Assembly (NCBI GenBank): GCA_028023455.1
Contig: JAQFVV010006739.1
Location: 188,001 to 252,000, forward strand
Reading direction: 5' to 3'
From: Epiperipatus broadwayi
Lineage: Eukaryota > Onychophora > Udeonychophora > Euonychophora > Peripatidae
Length of the DNA: 64,000 nt
This document shows, in pieces, positions 23,448 through 35,460 of the stretch. The translations under genes were made by a program, and so were the position numbers. The number at the start of each line of letters is the position of its first letter. Position 1 is the stretch's first letter. The notes beneath the pieces were generated by a model. The model was not told where the DNA came from. It made no database searches and saw only the letters and a list, made by a program, of their open reading frames with translations.

Positions 23448-24663
23448 GTCTAGATTATCATCCCCACACATACATACAACCAAAACTCAGCTTATATTAA
23501 GATAGCCAATCTTCATACTTTAATGAAGAGGCTTGAAAACACTCCACCCCACAACTCTTCTGCCATCCATTTCATTGAAAATCTGATGATGGAATGCTCA
23601 AAGCCCAGCTTAGTGCCAGCCTTCTCATCCCACCCATGTTGACTACAAGTCATTCTGACCCCTCATATACAGAACATAATTCATTTACATACTTATATGA
23701 GGGATGGAAAGACCTTACAGCACTTATTTTGAAATATATATATTTTTTCTGCAGTACAGGCTTTTACATACCTGCACTTATATATGCAATATATAGGAGA
23801 TTTGAACTCAGACTTTCACACAACCTCAACCATCCATGCTATCTCATACTTGATCATACACATGTCAAAAAGATAAATAATCACCATGAAACGTATTTTG
23901 TGCTAAACCAGCACCCATTAGTTGGTCCAGATTATCATCTCCACACATATATACAATCAAAGTTCAGCTTATATTAAGATAGCCAATCTTTATACTTTAA
24001 TGAACAGGTTTCAAAACACTCTCCACAACTCTTCAGCCATCCATTTCATTGAAAATCTGATGATGGAATTCTCAAAGCCCATCTTAGTGCCAACCTTCTC
24101 ATCTTACCCATGTTGCTACAAATCACTCTGCCCCCTTATGTATAGGACATAATCCATTTACATACAAATATGAGGATGGGCAGACCTTACAGCACTTTAT
24201 TCTGAAATATGAATTTTTTTTCTACAGTACAGACTTTTTTCATACCTGCCCTTATATATGTAATATGTAGGGAGTTTGAACTCAGACATTCACATGACCC
24301 TCAACCATACATGCTATCTCATACCACTGATATCCTTGATGACACACATGTCAAAAAGATAAATAATCACCAATGTATGTATTTTGTGCTAGTTGGTCAG
24401 GATTATCATCTCCACACATATATACAATAAAAACTCACTTATATTAAGATAGTCAATAATGGACAGGCTTAAACCCACTCCACCCCACAACCCTTCAGCC
24501 ATCCATTTCATTGGAAAATCTGATGGAAAATGCGCAAAGCCCACCTTAGTGCCAACTTTCTCATCCTACCCATGTTGACCACAAGTCACTCTGACCCCTC
24601 ATGTTCAGAACATAATCCATATACATACATATACGAGGGATGGGCAGACTTTAAAGCACTTTA

Positions 24664-26789
24664 TTTTGAAATATGATTTCTTTTCTAATTAAATGCTCTC
24701 ATATAATTATATATTGCTTTTTAGCACACAAATCTCCAATCTGAAAATCTACTTTTATATATGTTAAGCTACTATGTTTTAACTTGCAATAATTCAGGTT
24801 TGCATGGTAAATAATTATATTTAGTTAAATAATCATAAGAATAATATTGAAGCATATTATAAATAACTAGTTAAGCCCTAAATATGCTTTACTCCTCCTT
24901 TGTTTATTATCATAAACTATATACATTTAATCAGTAAACTAGATCATTTTAATTAACCCTTTTTAGCATGTTTTAAGTATGCTAATTTATGAATGGGCAT
25001 ATAGTAGTTTCACAGATTGAAAATAAAGATTTACCACTTTATTAATTTTAATATTTGGAAAGCATTGCAAGTGTGTCTTTAGAAAGCACATCTGTGCATT
25101 ATGCCTTACTATATACTTATTAAAATGGGCTTTGGTTTTAGAGCCACCTCATTATTCTTAGTTTGGAGAGCTCTCTTTTGGAACTGGAACAGAGAGGTCC
25201 AGAACCATATATAAAGCTGCTCCAATTACCCACAAAAATGTTCTTATATTTTAGGGTAGCCAGTCATACGATCCATAGGAACTGAGTACTTGGTACTGAA
25301 TCCCATGATGAATTGCACATTCAAGCTGCAACTCTTATTTAGTTTATGTAACCATAGTCTCAGAAGCTACATTGCAAATTAGCCAGTTCATCTTCCTTTA
25401 TATTATTCAGTTCAGCATTGATTTGAACTCCATATCTAGTTTATATAAATGATCTGCATAGGAAGCACATTTATTGCTCATGTCATATTAATGTTATATT
25501 TAACGTTATCATTCTTATTGTTAACCTTAGCAAGACATAGCATAAGTCAGGCATATTAAACTGTAGATAGCCAAATTCATAGGGTAGTAATAATTGTAAT
25601 TGATAAATTGTATAAAGTGCAAATAAAGATATATTGTACCCAAACCCACTCATAATTATACACCTGTGGTATAATCTCATGTACTATTGCCATATTGTTG
25701 TTATTGATTTTTGCAAATAAAAATATACATACCTGCATTCATGTTCAGTGTCTTATTCAAAGCTCATTTCCATTCAACCAAATATTCTATATTTGTCATG
25801 TTTTAAGTTTGAATATACTCATTCATCTAACAGCCATATGGGTGTGTATCTATTAGTTAATTCAGATTAGTTGTAGTAGTTCTCTGTCTTGTGCTCCATC
25901 CTTTGCTACTGCCAGCATGCAAATTAAGAAACTTTGAGTGTGGCCTTATATATGTAATCTATAGGGTGTAAATCATGGAATGTTGGTGAAGAAAGTGAGG
26001 TGTGATCTGATTCGAGGTCTCAACTCATCTATATTAGCCTTGGAATAATTTGCCAAAACTCTGGATTTTGTTGCAAGAATGTCATATATGACCTTAAACA
26101 TGACATACACAATATATATACAAGATATATAATCTAATATTATAATAGATAGCTAAAAGCAAAAATACCGGAGAAAATAAGGTTTTTAGATAATATAAAT
26201 ATCTGAGATCCTAAACTTGGACAATGTAGAGGTTGGATAGGAAAAGTGTCACTAGTCTTTAAATTACAATTTTGCACATTTTCTTAAATTACAGAGAATA
26301 AGAAATAAAACTATATTCTCCATCAAATTAGTCTTAAATCTTGCAAGAAATGCAAATAATGAAAATAATATTGCTTTAATATATCTTAATTATTTTCAGA
26401 AGAAACACTAAAATACTTAACAAAAAAAATTAGATAATCAGCAATAAGATAAATAAATTTTATCATTCTAAAAATGAATATATCATTAACAAATTATTAT
26501 AATGTCTTGGAATATATATATGGATTCATGAAAATTAAAAGTTTTTAAAAAGGGGAACAATTTTATTGAATTTTTTATGTATGAAAGATCATTGACAAAT
26601 CTAAAAGCTTTTAATAAAGTTAAACAATTCTTTGAAATCTTTCTATATCATAGTTCATGGTACTAAACAAAACTTCTTGTTAATCATTTAATTCAAAAAG
26701 TGACCCATTATTAGCACACTGATCATTATTCTAAAAATATCAAGGCAAGATCATTTAATATGTTCTTCAATTTGCTAAATGAAATGGAA
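24664..26789. other. mostly AT-rich, nothing recognised
   Basis: I see no protein motif or repeat boundary. A slightly GC-richer segment at 25130-25320 (GAGAGCTCTCTTTTGGAACTG) has no recognisable frame. Confidence 0.45.
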
Positions 26790-27085
26790 GGCTGAAAAGT
26801 TGTGAGTTGGAATAGTTTGAAGCCTGTCCATTAAAGTATGAAGATTGGCTATCTTAATATAAAGCTGAGAACTGATTATATATATTTGTGTGAGGATAGT
26901 AATCTAGACCAACTGATGATTGATGGTTTAGCATCAAATACATATATTGGTGATTATTTATCTTTTCAACATGTGTGTGATCAGGTGGGTCAGCAATATG
27001 AGATGGCATTGAGAGTAGTTGGTCGTGTGAAAGTCTGAGTTCGAATCCCGCATATATTACATATATAAATGCAGGTTTAAGCCTG
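26790..27085 (+). mobile_element. solo copy of the ribozyme-bearing SINE-like unit with tRNA-like promoter box
   Basis: It shares CCTGTCCATTAAAGTATGAA and the hammerhead zone with the copies at 20.7-24.7 kb. The 3' half contains TGGCATTGAGAGTAGTTGG, which loosely fits a pol III A-box, and GTTCGAATCCC, which matches a B-box. This suggests a tRNA-derived head and internal pol III transcription. The hammerhead at 26908-26951 has CUGAUGA intact but CAAA instead of GAAA. It lacks the 5' part of the full unit, so it is truncated. Schistosome Sm-alpha repeats are a known precedent for combining pol III boxes with a hammerhead. Confidence 0.7.
26908..26951 (+). ncRNA. hammerhead-like ribozyme, mutated GAAA
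   Basis: The ACCAA/UUGGU stem I and CUGAUGA are present, followed by UGAUGGUUUAGCA as stem II and CAAA in place of GAAA. Loss of that G should abolish activity. Confidence 0.5.
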
Positions 27086-27629
27086 TGCAATGTATTAAAA
27101 GAGTGATTGAAAATTCTGAGATATAGCATAGACAGCAATGAAAATGAAATGATATGAACAAGAAGTAAAAGAATGAAGATAGTTGTTCTAATATTTGGGA
27201 ATATTCAAAGTCTATATATGTTGTTTGTTAATAGATTTAGGGAAAATTTGTTACGATAGGATTGTAAGAAAAAAACACTTGAATATAAAGTGTTTCACAG
27301 CCTTTCTACTTTCTAATCAAAGAACTAATGGCATCAGTATTTGCATGTCATTTTTCTATAAAGGAAATTATTAATAGGAAGTGTTTTGAGAATTATTTTA
27401 ATAAATATATGTATTTTTAGTTCCTAATACCAATGCTTGAATTTATTTGTAATGATTAGTGAAAATAAAGATGGATTCAATTACATTATCAGACCATGAT
27501 TATAATTCTGCAAATTTTATAAATTGTTTTCAATAAGAAGATGACATGGATGCAAGGTGACTTCATGTAGGTGTGCAGATTGTGCAGGACACAAAGGTAC
27601 TTCATCAAAATGGGCATCAAATCACCACA
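27086..27629. other. AT-rich stretch, nothing recognised
   Basis: No supportable gene or repeat. Confidence 0.5.
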
Positions 27630-28110
27630 ATAATATATAAATGAAAATGTTTCAAATTCTATATTACTCCATTGTTAGAAACACATTCTGACTGTAAATA
27701 CTTTATATTTAAATATATGAGGATTACATTTTCACTTAGTCTTGTATGAATATTGTTCAAAATAAACTAAGCATTTTATACTCTATCATTGTGCTAAACC
27801 AAACAGATGGGAACCATTTCACTGAGATAAGCAATAAAATTTATATGTAAATAAAAATGCTTAGATTTGCAAATCACTCAACTGCTAGAAACACATTCTG
27901 ATTGAAAATATTTTTTTTTTAATTTAAATATAAAATAATTACTTTTTATTTGATTTTGTGACAGCTGTTTGAAATATACTAAATATTGTGCAATCTACCA
28001 TTATGTTAAAATGAATAGAATGACACCAATGTGATGTGAAAATTAATAAAATTTATATGTAAATGAAAATGATTTCCAAGTCACTTTAATTTACAAATAA
28101 GACACATTGC
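27630..28110 (+). repeat. degenerate tandem repeat, about 203-211-bp period, 2.3 units
   Basis: Unit starts at 27630, 27833 and 28044 share AATAAAATTTATATGTAAAT(G/A)AAAATG-like text. The first two also share TAGAAACACATTCTGA. The third is partial. Divergence between units is substantial, so the array is old. It could be a former satellite. Confidence 0.65.
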
Positions 28111-30979
28111 TGTTAATAATGTGTTTAAAAATGTTGCATCACAACAATTACAATAATTCTGCAGGAAGACCGCAGTTATAATTGTTTACCAGTCATATTT
28201 TATGTTATTTTATCATGTGTTCATATGGTATAACGTTAGGTGTCAGACACTGAAATATGGGATCCAGAAATCAGTTCCAGTGCAATCTCAAAGTTTTTAT
28301 TTAATATTAATATTTATTTTCTTTTTAATATCAATATTATCTTTTTTTAAATTGTGATTTTTTTTTTCATGTTTTACTAATCTATTTTTCATTGGATTTG
28401 GTCTGTCATAAACCAATTTACTTAACTAAAAACTCATAACTGATCCATAATATTATCCAAATACATGACAGTCCAAATTCATGGAAAGCAGAATTAGTAA
28501 AAAAAACAATTTTATATTATTGAACATATTTCACTAAAACAATTGTAACAATTATACAATATTGCTTGAAATTGCTCTATTGGGAAAATGTCTATAAAAT
28601 TCTTTATCTATTCTAGTAAAATAAATCTGTTATTTGATTATTATTTTTAATTATTATCATAACCTGTCATTAAGCAAAAGAAAGTTCAAGACATGATAAT
28701 GGCTTCTAAAATTTTTTGGAATAAACGATGGATGAAAATTTCTTTCCTTAAGTAAACATAATGTTAACCCCTAAATATAGACTGTATAGTGTGACTAGGT
28801 TATTATACTGAAATAAAAAGAAATATAAAAAAGTAAAAATAGTTTAGAATTTTATTATTGAACAAATATTTGAAAAACCAACTTTGTTAATAGAAGCAAA
28901 TGGGATTCTGAATGAAACCAAATAACAAACAACTAACTAATTATCATGTTAATTAGAATCAATCTAGTTCAAGCTAATCATTATTTATCACATAGAAAAT
29001 TTCTCAAGTTATTTTGCGGACACAAGTCAGAAAAGTTATGTGTAGTAAAAATGTACATTTTTAAATATTCTACTGTTTCAGTGTTGTTTGTTAATCAAAA
29101 TTGTATAGAATCCATTTTGTTTTAATCTATTAATTTTACTTTATGGACAGAATCAACTTGAGAAAAAATGGGGCCTGGTGCTATGTTTTTATGCACGGAA
29201 AAGTGGGGATGATCTTTTTCACTTGATAAAAACACTTTGATTCTATTTCCTATTAACAGAACCAAAACATTGTGAAACATTTACTTATACACATTATACA
29301 TAATCTGCATTAATACAAAATCAGTATTTCTAAAATTGTATTACTTTGCATGTTTTGGCAAAAAAAAAAGTAGTTTAGCTTAGCAGTGCAATGTTTAATT
29401 TTTTGACTTTCACAAAAGAAATAATCTTATAGACCCAGGAGTTTGATAAAGATGAGATCTTGTGTTGAAGCACCACCCCCATATTGGTTCTGTTCAAGGG
29501 ATTTGGAGCACTGGAATTACAGTTGCACAAAGGTGGCTCTTACCCATGCAACAACCTGCATTGATGCAATGCAATGAGAAAACTTTATCTTTGGAATGAT
29601 TTTGCACATTTTTCCCAAGCTGCTTACTACAGTTTTTATGCCCACATAAGTTTACACTGTAAAATATTGGATTTTTTTAATTTAATAAATGAGTATATAC
29701 ATTTAACTTTTGGGAAATAGCAGAATGATTAGAAGGGACTTTGCATAAATAAAGGATAGTCTTTAAAAAAGGGATTAAAAGCAGACAATATGTGATTCCC
29801 GGTAAAGATCCTCAATGTGGATGATTTATTTTCATTAAAGATAAGAAAGTAGTTAATGTGGTTTTACAATATGGAGTAAAATAAAAGAATAAAAATAATT
29901 AATTCAGTCTTATGTAATATGGCTAATTGACTTGTTTAGAAGGGATATTTGTATGCAAACGAATTAATTTTGCATTTCAAAAACAAGATTATATAAGTAA
30001 TGAACAACAATAAAGAACATAAAAAGAATCCTTGAGGGATTGAAATATGCAAAGAAAAATTTGAGAGATATCGAATCCTAAAAATAATGTGTTTTTTTTT
30101 TTTTATTGAGGTGTAAATTATCTCATATTGAAATATTATGTTGGTAAATAGGAACTTACTTATAGGGACAGTATGAATGTACCTGCAATGTTCAGCTGAA
30201 CTGCTATAGAACATATTTTCCTTGATTATTTTACTTCATTTATGATTATTTATAGAAGTTGAGTAGTTTTTTTGCAAATTAGATTTGTGATATAGAGGAA
30301 AAAAGATGTGGTGGCATTTTGTCTTTAACAAGGGATTCAATAATTTTAATAATAATTGGAGTTGTAAATGAGTCTTAAATGTTCAAATGATAAGGGAAGC
30401 ATTTTCTTTAAGAAGTGGTACTAATGATGTTAGAGAAAATTAATCTAACTTATGGAATTGCTTTGGATAGATGCTTTAAAAGATTAAAGATAATAGGTAT
30501 CGTAAATCAGTTCAAGTGAATTGATATAAACTTACATTTAGTATGTATGCCTGGATATGTGTAATCTGGAATAGAGTTGATTTTTATGATGTTTTATCTT
30601 GTGATTTCATGACTTCCTCAGACTTGTACCAAAGGATTATAAGGAATTGGTCTGGATAAACAAGAGCTTGAAATTTTGCTTTGAAGCAAAAAAAATAATG
30701 GAGAAGATGAGTTTTCTGAGTTTGTCACTGAAAAAAACAAAACAGAAAATGTATCCTTTGGACATTATAAGAGTAGCAAATAGTGCTTTTTAATTTTATG
30801 TAAAATAATATTTAGTTTTTTATTTAGTTTTATTGATTTATTTTTTCTCCTGTAATAATTAATTGTAGATATTATATTAATACATAAAAACCAGCCTTTC
30901 ATAGAATTTAAAGATATAATATCACCTTTATTGAAATAAATATAACACCCAGATCATACTACCAAAGCAGAGAATTTTT
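28111..30979. other. long stretch, nothing recognised
   Basis: No RNA gene or protein motif was found. The open frame near 29.94-30.21 kb (minus) is hydrophobic AT filler. A slightly GC-richer patch at 29440-29580 contains CACCACCCCCATATTGG but no clear frame. Confidence 0.5.
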
Positions 30980-31110
30980 AGAAATAATTTAATTGTAGTT
31001 TTAGTAAAATATATATATATATAACTGAGTGCAACATGTTCAGAAGAAATAATTTAATTGTAGTTTTAGTAAAATATATATATATATAACTGAGTGCAAC
31101 ATGTTCAGAA
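30980..31110 (+). repeat. 65-bp tandem duplication
   Basis: Two essentially identical copies (30980-31044 and 31045-31109) begin AGAAATAATTTAATTG, contain a TATATATATATATA run and end CAACATGTTCAG. Identity suggests a recent slippage or replication event. Confidence 0.9.
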
Positions 31111-32333
31111 AAACTTAATGAACAAAGAGAGATTAAAATAAAATGCAGATGCAAAGATTAAAAAGTAAAATAATTTGTATAAAAGGAAAAAAAAACATTA
31201 CTAGAGAAGATGCCTTCTATACTCATGAGATTTTTTAAAATTATGTATAGGTATTTAGATACAAATAAAATACAGAGTATGTTATAATTTCCTACTAATC
31301 AAATTAAGAATTGCTAGCTAGAATCAAATTAATTTGATTAATTAATTGAGGTATTAAAATTATTTTATTGTACAAATATAGAATAATAATAATATTAAAA
31401 AATTTGAGATGATAGATGATTGAAAGATAGAATTTTGAATGTTTTGAAAATAGAACTATTATAAATCAATACATATTTTCAGCAGCAACTAATATTCCTA
31501 ATCTACCTAGATATTATTGAGGATTAAAAGCTGATTTATAAAAAATATTTTGTTTATGTAAATAATGAGATATATAGGAAAAATCAGTCAATTCAACTGT
31601 AAAAAACAAAAAAGGTATTTGGTGGAATTAATTCCACTTACATTCACTCCAATTAAGATTCATTTTATGATTTAGTATTGAGTATTGATTTATTAACAAT
31701 AAAAAAATACTATTACTCCATAATTGAAGTTTAGTAATCTATACACACTTTTAAAAATGCTTCTTTAATGGAGAAAATGTAAACAATGTTAAAAATATTT
31801 TTATTAGCATTAAATTAAATAAAAATTAAATGATTTATTGCTTGGTAATTCATAGAAAGATCTTAAAGTAATAAAGCTATGCTACAATCCATGGACTGCA
31901 TCAATATAAAGAGCAAGGTTATATTTAATACTGTTGATATTTTTTCCTAAATGATCCCCTTAATATAATTTTTTTCAACATCTTAAAATTTGAAGCTATG
32001 ACATAAACTTTAATGGGTCTTTTATATTATTAAAATGTATATGGATTATATTTGAATTTTCATCTTATAGTTTTTATTTAAACTGTTTAAAACATTGTTT
32101 TTTATTTATCTTCCAATGTCAGTTAATGCTTGGCATTGATAATTTATATAACTAGGAATATTTAATATAAGTGTTTATAAACACAGGAACAAATATATCT
32201 AACTATTTAGAAACCATGTACTATAAATATACCTGTTGAAAAAGATATGAAGAAATTATCAAACTTATCTAGTAAGTTATATATATATATAAAGTTAATA
32301 ATGCTCAGGGTTGGATAGGTTTAAAATGTAAAT
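31111..32333. other. AT-rich stretch, nothing recognised
   Basis: No supportable gene. A segment near 31838-31900 weakly resembles 63283-63350 (TTATTGCT..GAATTCATA), hinting at an old dispersed repeat. Confidence 0.45.
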
Positions 32334-33010
32334 CAGGAGTGGGGAATATTTTTATCTGTCAAGGGCTATTTGGATATTTATAATCTCATTCACAGACAAT
32401 TATCAACTTAAAAATTGGCCTACCACATTTGATTAAAAATTTAATTTACCTCTAATCATTAATTGGTAAGCCAATTTTAACTTTCCTGTTAAACAAGACC
32501 CATAATTTTTATGTGAATTTAAAATAGAGTAACATCATTATTATTAATGACTGTTTCATATTTAATTAACAATTTTTCTGATTCACCTTAAATCTATCTT
32601 CATGACATATATTTAAATTTCTTTTTATGTTCTGGACAGGTTAATTCTACAGCAACTAGACTGCGGTCTTCTATAAACTCCTCTTCAGAAAAGTTTCAAA
32701 TTTTCTGTTGTTTTTTTTTTTAAATAACTTTCTCACAATTTTTTGATTTATTTATAATTTTTATAAAACATGTCAGCTACTTGATGAAAATCCTTTTCAA
32801 GTTTTCTATTTAGTATATCTTATTTTCCCTAATAATTTTGTTGTAGTCAGAATGTTGATAAATAGTATTTTCAAATACATGATTTCACATGTCAATTTTT
32901 CTTATTTTACATTTATAATTATTGCTAGTTATATGTTCATCTATGAAAATCACTACAAAAACAAAAAAATGCTCTCACCATCATAGATTAACTCAGTAGT
33001 AAGATAGATC
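32334..33010 (-). pseudogene. hAT transposon remnant (GTF2IRD2/Charlie-like transposase fragment)
   Basis: On the minus strand at 32600-32688 one frame reads EEFIEDRSLVAVELTCPEH and ends in a stop after KKKFKYMS. I recognise this as resembling the conserved region of hAT-derived proteins such as GTF2IRD2, where an (E)EF(I/V)...CPE...F pattern precedes the ISLS segment. The plus-strand sequence at 32334 begins CAGGAGTGGGG and continues into CAAGGGCTATTTGGATATTT, like a hAT terminal repeat. The other end was not found. The remaining sequence is full of stops. Confidence 0.5.
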
Positions 33011-33122
33011 ACAAAATATAGATAATTTTTTTAAAATACTGTACCTCTAATAGCATGAAGGAGAATTATTATACAGATTGGAGAAAGAAATAGATATAAA
33101 TTGAAAAAAACACTTATTTTAC

Positions 33123-33278
33123 TTTTAATTCAATATTTGCATGCAGTCAACACTTAATATCAATATCAATAACAATCAATACACTCAATCTGTTGTCAAG
33201 GCAACCTCAATGACAACAGATTGAGATTGTTATTGTCAATGGTATTGTTTAAGTGCTGACTGCTTTCAATTAATTTAC
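33123..33278. repeat. palindromic repeat, arms of about 70 bp
   Basis: The left arm (33123-33198) and right arm (33211-33277) pair through CTCAATCTGTTGTCA/TGACAACAGATTGAG, with imperfect outer pairing (CAGTCAACACTTAATATC against GTTTAAGTGCTGACTG). A second copy of the right arm alone occurs at about 33540-33600 (GTTTAAGTGTTGACTGGTTT). I found no hammerhead core. Confidence 0.75.
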
Positions 33279-33539
33279 AATAAAAATCTATCTAGTTTTG
33301 AGCATTATTAGTTTTATTATTTAAGTAAAACATTGTTATAATACAAGTTGAACATTATAATTGACTATTTGTTAGTCAGCTTTCAAAACAGGTTGTAGTT
33401 ACCTGTTTAATGAGATTTATTTAAACTTCTTGTATCAATAAGTGATTAAGTTGCAATCTTTAATGTTGACATAAACATATTAGACCACAAATAAAGGTAA
33501 ATTTACATGTGTAATGTTAAAAGGAGATTGTTTTAACAA

Positions 33540-33605
33540 TAGATTAAGATTGTTGATTCTTATTGATATTGTTTAAGTGTTGACTGGTTTTAATGAATTT
33601 ATATA
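33540..33605 (+). repeat. solo arm of the preceding palindrome family
   Basis: It matches the right arm of 33211-33277, including GATTGTT, TTGATATTGTTTAAGTG and TGACTG, and extends into TTTTAATGAATTTA, which parallels the flank of the palindrome. Confidence 0.6.
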
Positions 33606-33947
33606 TATATGTACAATTATATTAATAATAATTTCATATGTTTTCAACATTAAAAATCATAAAACTTTGTAGTGTTCTGATAAAATGAGAAAGCAGATGA
33701 ATATCTGCTTCATAGCCCATTGGTGTAACAAAAATATAGAGTATTATGCTCAATCAATAATAATGTATTATTTTTAACGCAGTTTTCTATTGCTTACAAT
33801 ATTCTTAACAGTTTCAATTAATAAAATATATTGCAAAATCAAGATTATCTTGTTTATATTTGTAAAGCATTCTTGTGTTTAAATTTCATTCTAACTAAAT
33901 TTACATTCACTAAGAATATGATCATTAAAATAATTTAATATCATTTA

Positions 33948-34336
33948 TAAGTAAGCATTTATTTTTATAGCGTCTGCATATAATTGTAATTTACATTCAT
34001 ATCGGCCATTCAAACCAATTGTGCAAACGCTTTGCGAGTGTTAAATAATAAATGAATGCCTTCTGATCAATACAAGATATAGAATTTATGCAGGAATAAA
34101 AAGGATCCTCTTATTCCTACGACTAATAAATGAATGCCTTCTGATCAATACAAGATATAGAATTTATGCAGGAATAAAAAGGATCCTCTTATTCCTACGA
34201 CTGTCATAGGAATAAGAGGATCCTTTTTATTCCTGCATAAATTCTATATCTTGTATTGATCAGAAGGCATTCATTTATTATTTAACACTCGCAAAGCATT
34301 TGCACAATTGGTTTGAATGGCCGATATGAATGTAAA
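33948..34336. mobile_element. 389-bp palindromic insertion with 13-bp target duplication
   Basis: The 13-bp direct repeat TTAATATCATTTA lies at 33935-33947 and 34337-34349. Inside, the right arm (34206-34339) is the near-perfect reverse complement of the left, with a 9-base loop (CGACTGTCA, around 34201). The left arm contains an exact 78-bp tandem duplication (34046-34123 and 34124-34201) absent from the right arm. About 39 bp at the left end (33948-33986) are unpaired. No hammerhead core was recognised and no protein is encoded. Confidence 0.8.
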
Positions 34337-34349
34337 TTAATATCATTTA

Positions 34350-35342
34350 GTGTTTTTATTTTTAAATTTATATAAAAAAAATAATTCAATATTACTTTAT
34401 AACTCTGTCCTTATAACATTAATCACATTTATCATTTGTTTTTTTTGACATAAATTCTTCAGAAACACATTCAAAACAACCTTTTTAAAATTGTTTTATT
34501 TATACTTTTCAACAAGACATTTACTGTTTGATATATCATGATTATTGTTCTAAAAAAATATTTCCTTTTAACATTATTTTTTTCCATAACATAAGCTTAT
34601 AACAAAATAATTTATAGGTAGCACACTGTAGCATAAAAAGTTAAAAATGATAACTTCAATAAAACATCTCTTTACCTGAGTTATAATTTTAACAACTGTT
34701 TCTAATCCTTCATTTTCATTAAGTTTGCTTTTATTTTATCATAATAAAAATGAAATTGGTTTTATATATGAAATATATGCCATTCTATGATCTAGAATTT
34801 ACATCAGAGTTGGCTAACCCTTGGAAATTTATTTAAATCATAAGCAGACTTTGAATATTTCTTTTAGATAGTCTCTCCATAGTCAATCACATGAATAATC
34901 TCTAGTCATTGGTTCAATAATTGAATATTTAGTCAATATTAGCTAGAGATTAAAAGTCTAAGGTTAGTGTGGACTGGTTAATGTCCTGACTGTAAAAAAA
35001 AACATACAATGCTGCATTTAATCTTATGAGATTTCATATTCCTATGAAAGCAGCACTTTTATTTTTAACTTGATTAGACAAATTTTAGTTAAGACAGTAA
35101 ACAGAATATAGTATTAATAATATTTATAGAATTTCATTCATTCATAGTTTCCCATTTAGTATTCTTATTATACAATAGTATGAAATCAAATCTATTTAGT
35201 CATTTATAAAGTAGACATGGTTCAGTTTGTGAAAATTTTTCAGCAATTTAAACTACTTTTTGAGGTTTAAAATATTTTGATGAATAATTTCTATTTAATA
35301 TCTTTTCAAAATATATGTAAATATAACTAGAAAAGAATAGTA
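34350..35342. other. AT-rich stretch, nothing firm
   Basis: CAGAGTTGGCTAACCCTTGG at 34806 resembles the start of some hAT terminal repeats, but no matching right end or duplication was found, so it is not called. Confidence 0.45.
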
Positions 35343-35352
35343 ATTGGATTTT

Positions 35353-35450
35353 TTTTCTCATGTGTCAAAGCATCGGCCGGGAAGCGAATCCACGAACCTG
35401 AAACAACTGCTTTAAGGCAGCTGTGCTGACCACTCAGCCACCAATGCTTG
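35353..35450 (-). mobile_element. tRNA-derived SINE or tRNA retropseudogene with 10-bp target duplication
   Basis: The minus strand at 35447-35370 folds like a tRNA. The acceptor stem GCATTGG/CCGATGC has 7 pairs (one G-U), and the D-arm is GCTG-AGTGGT-CAGC. The anticodon-arm-like hairpin is CAGCTGC/GCAGTTG, and the T-arm is CGTGG-ATTCGCT-TCCCG. The anticodon loop is non-standard, so a functional tRNA is unlikely. A short tail (TTTGACACATGAG) and an A-run follow. The direct repeat ATTGGATTTT at 35343-35352 and 35451-35460 shows insertion by target-primed reverse transcription. At about 98 bp it is minimal for a SINE. Confidence 0.8.
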
Positions 35451-35460
35451 ATTGGATTTT

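Larger units (their letters stand above)
22810..24663 (-). repeat. three tandem units (about 470-490 bp) of the ribozyme-bearing SINE-like repeat
   Basis: The junction motif TTTTGAAATAT (TTCTGAAATAT at one junction) recurs at 22810, 23727, 24200 and 24664. Unit lengths are 917 (487 after removing a 430-bp hAT insertion with its duplication), 473 and 464. Each unit, read on the minus strand, ends with a tRNA-like segment (GTGTGAAAGTCTGAGTTCAAA) and has the hammerhead zone in its middle. In unit 1 the hammerhead is intact, in unit 2 it is degraded (CUAAUGG, CAAAA), and in unit 3 most of it is deleted. Head-to-tail arrays with one ribozyme per unit are typical of animal retrozyme-type repeats. 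The open frames here, such as 23594-23977, are not related to known proteins. Confidence 0.8.

Noticed and set aside
23594-24430. Several ORFs with repeated peptides such as TDHTHVKKINNH
   Set aside because: They arise from tandem non-coding SINE-like units; frame and ends vary among units.
26838-27138. ORFs on both strands over the solo SINE-like copy
   Set aside because: Same non-coding repeat; no protein motif.
29936-30214. 92-codon minus-strand ORF
   Set aside because: Low-complexity hydrophobic AT translation with no motif or splice context.
30600-30660. CUGAGGA...GAAAUCAC on the minus strand as a hammerhead
   Set aside because: The segment between the two core parts is too short to form stem II.
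34800-34990. CAGAGTTGGCTAACC as a hAT end
   Set aside because: No partner terminus and no 8-bp duplication were found.
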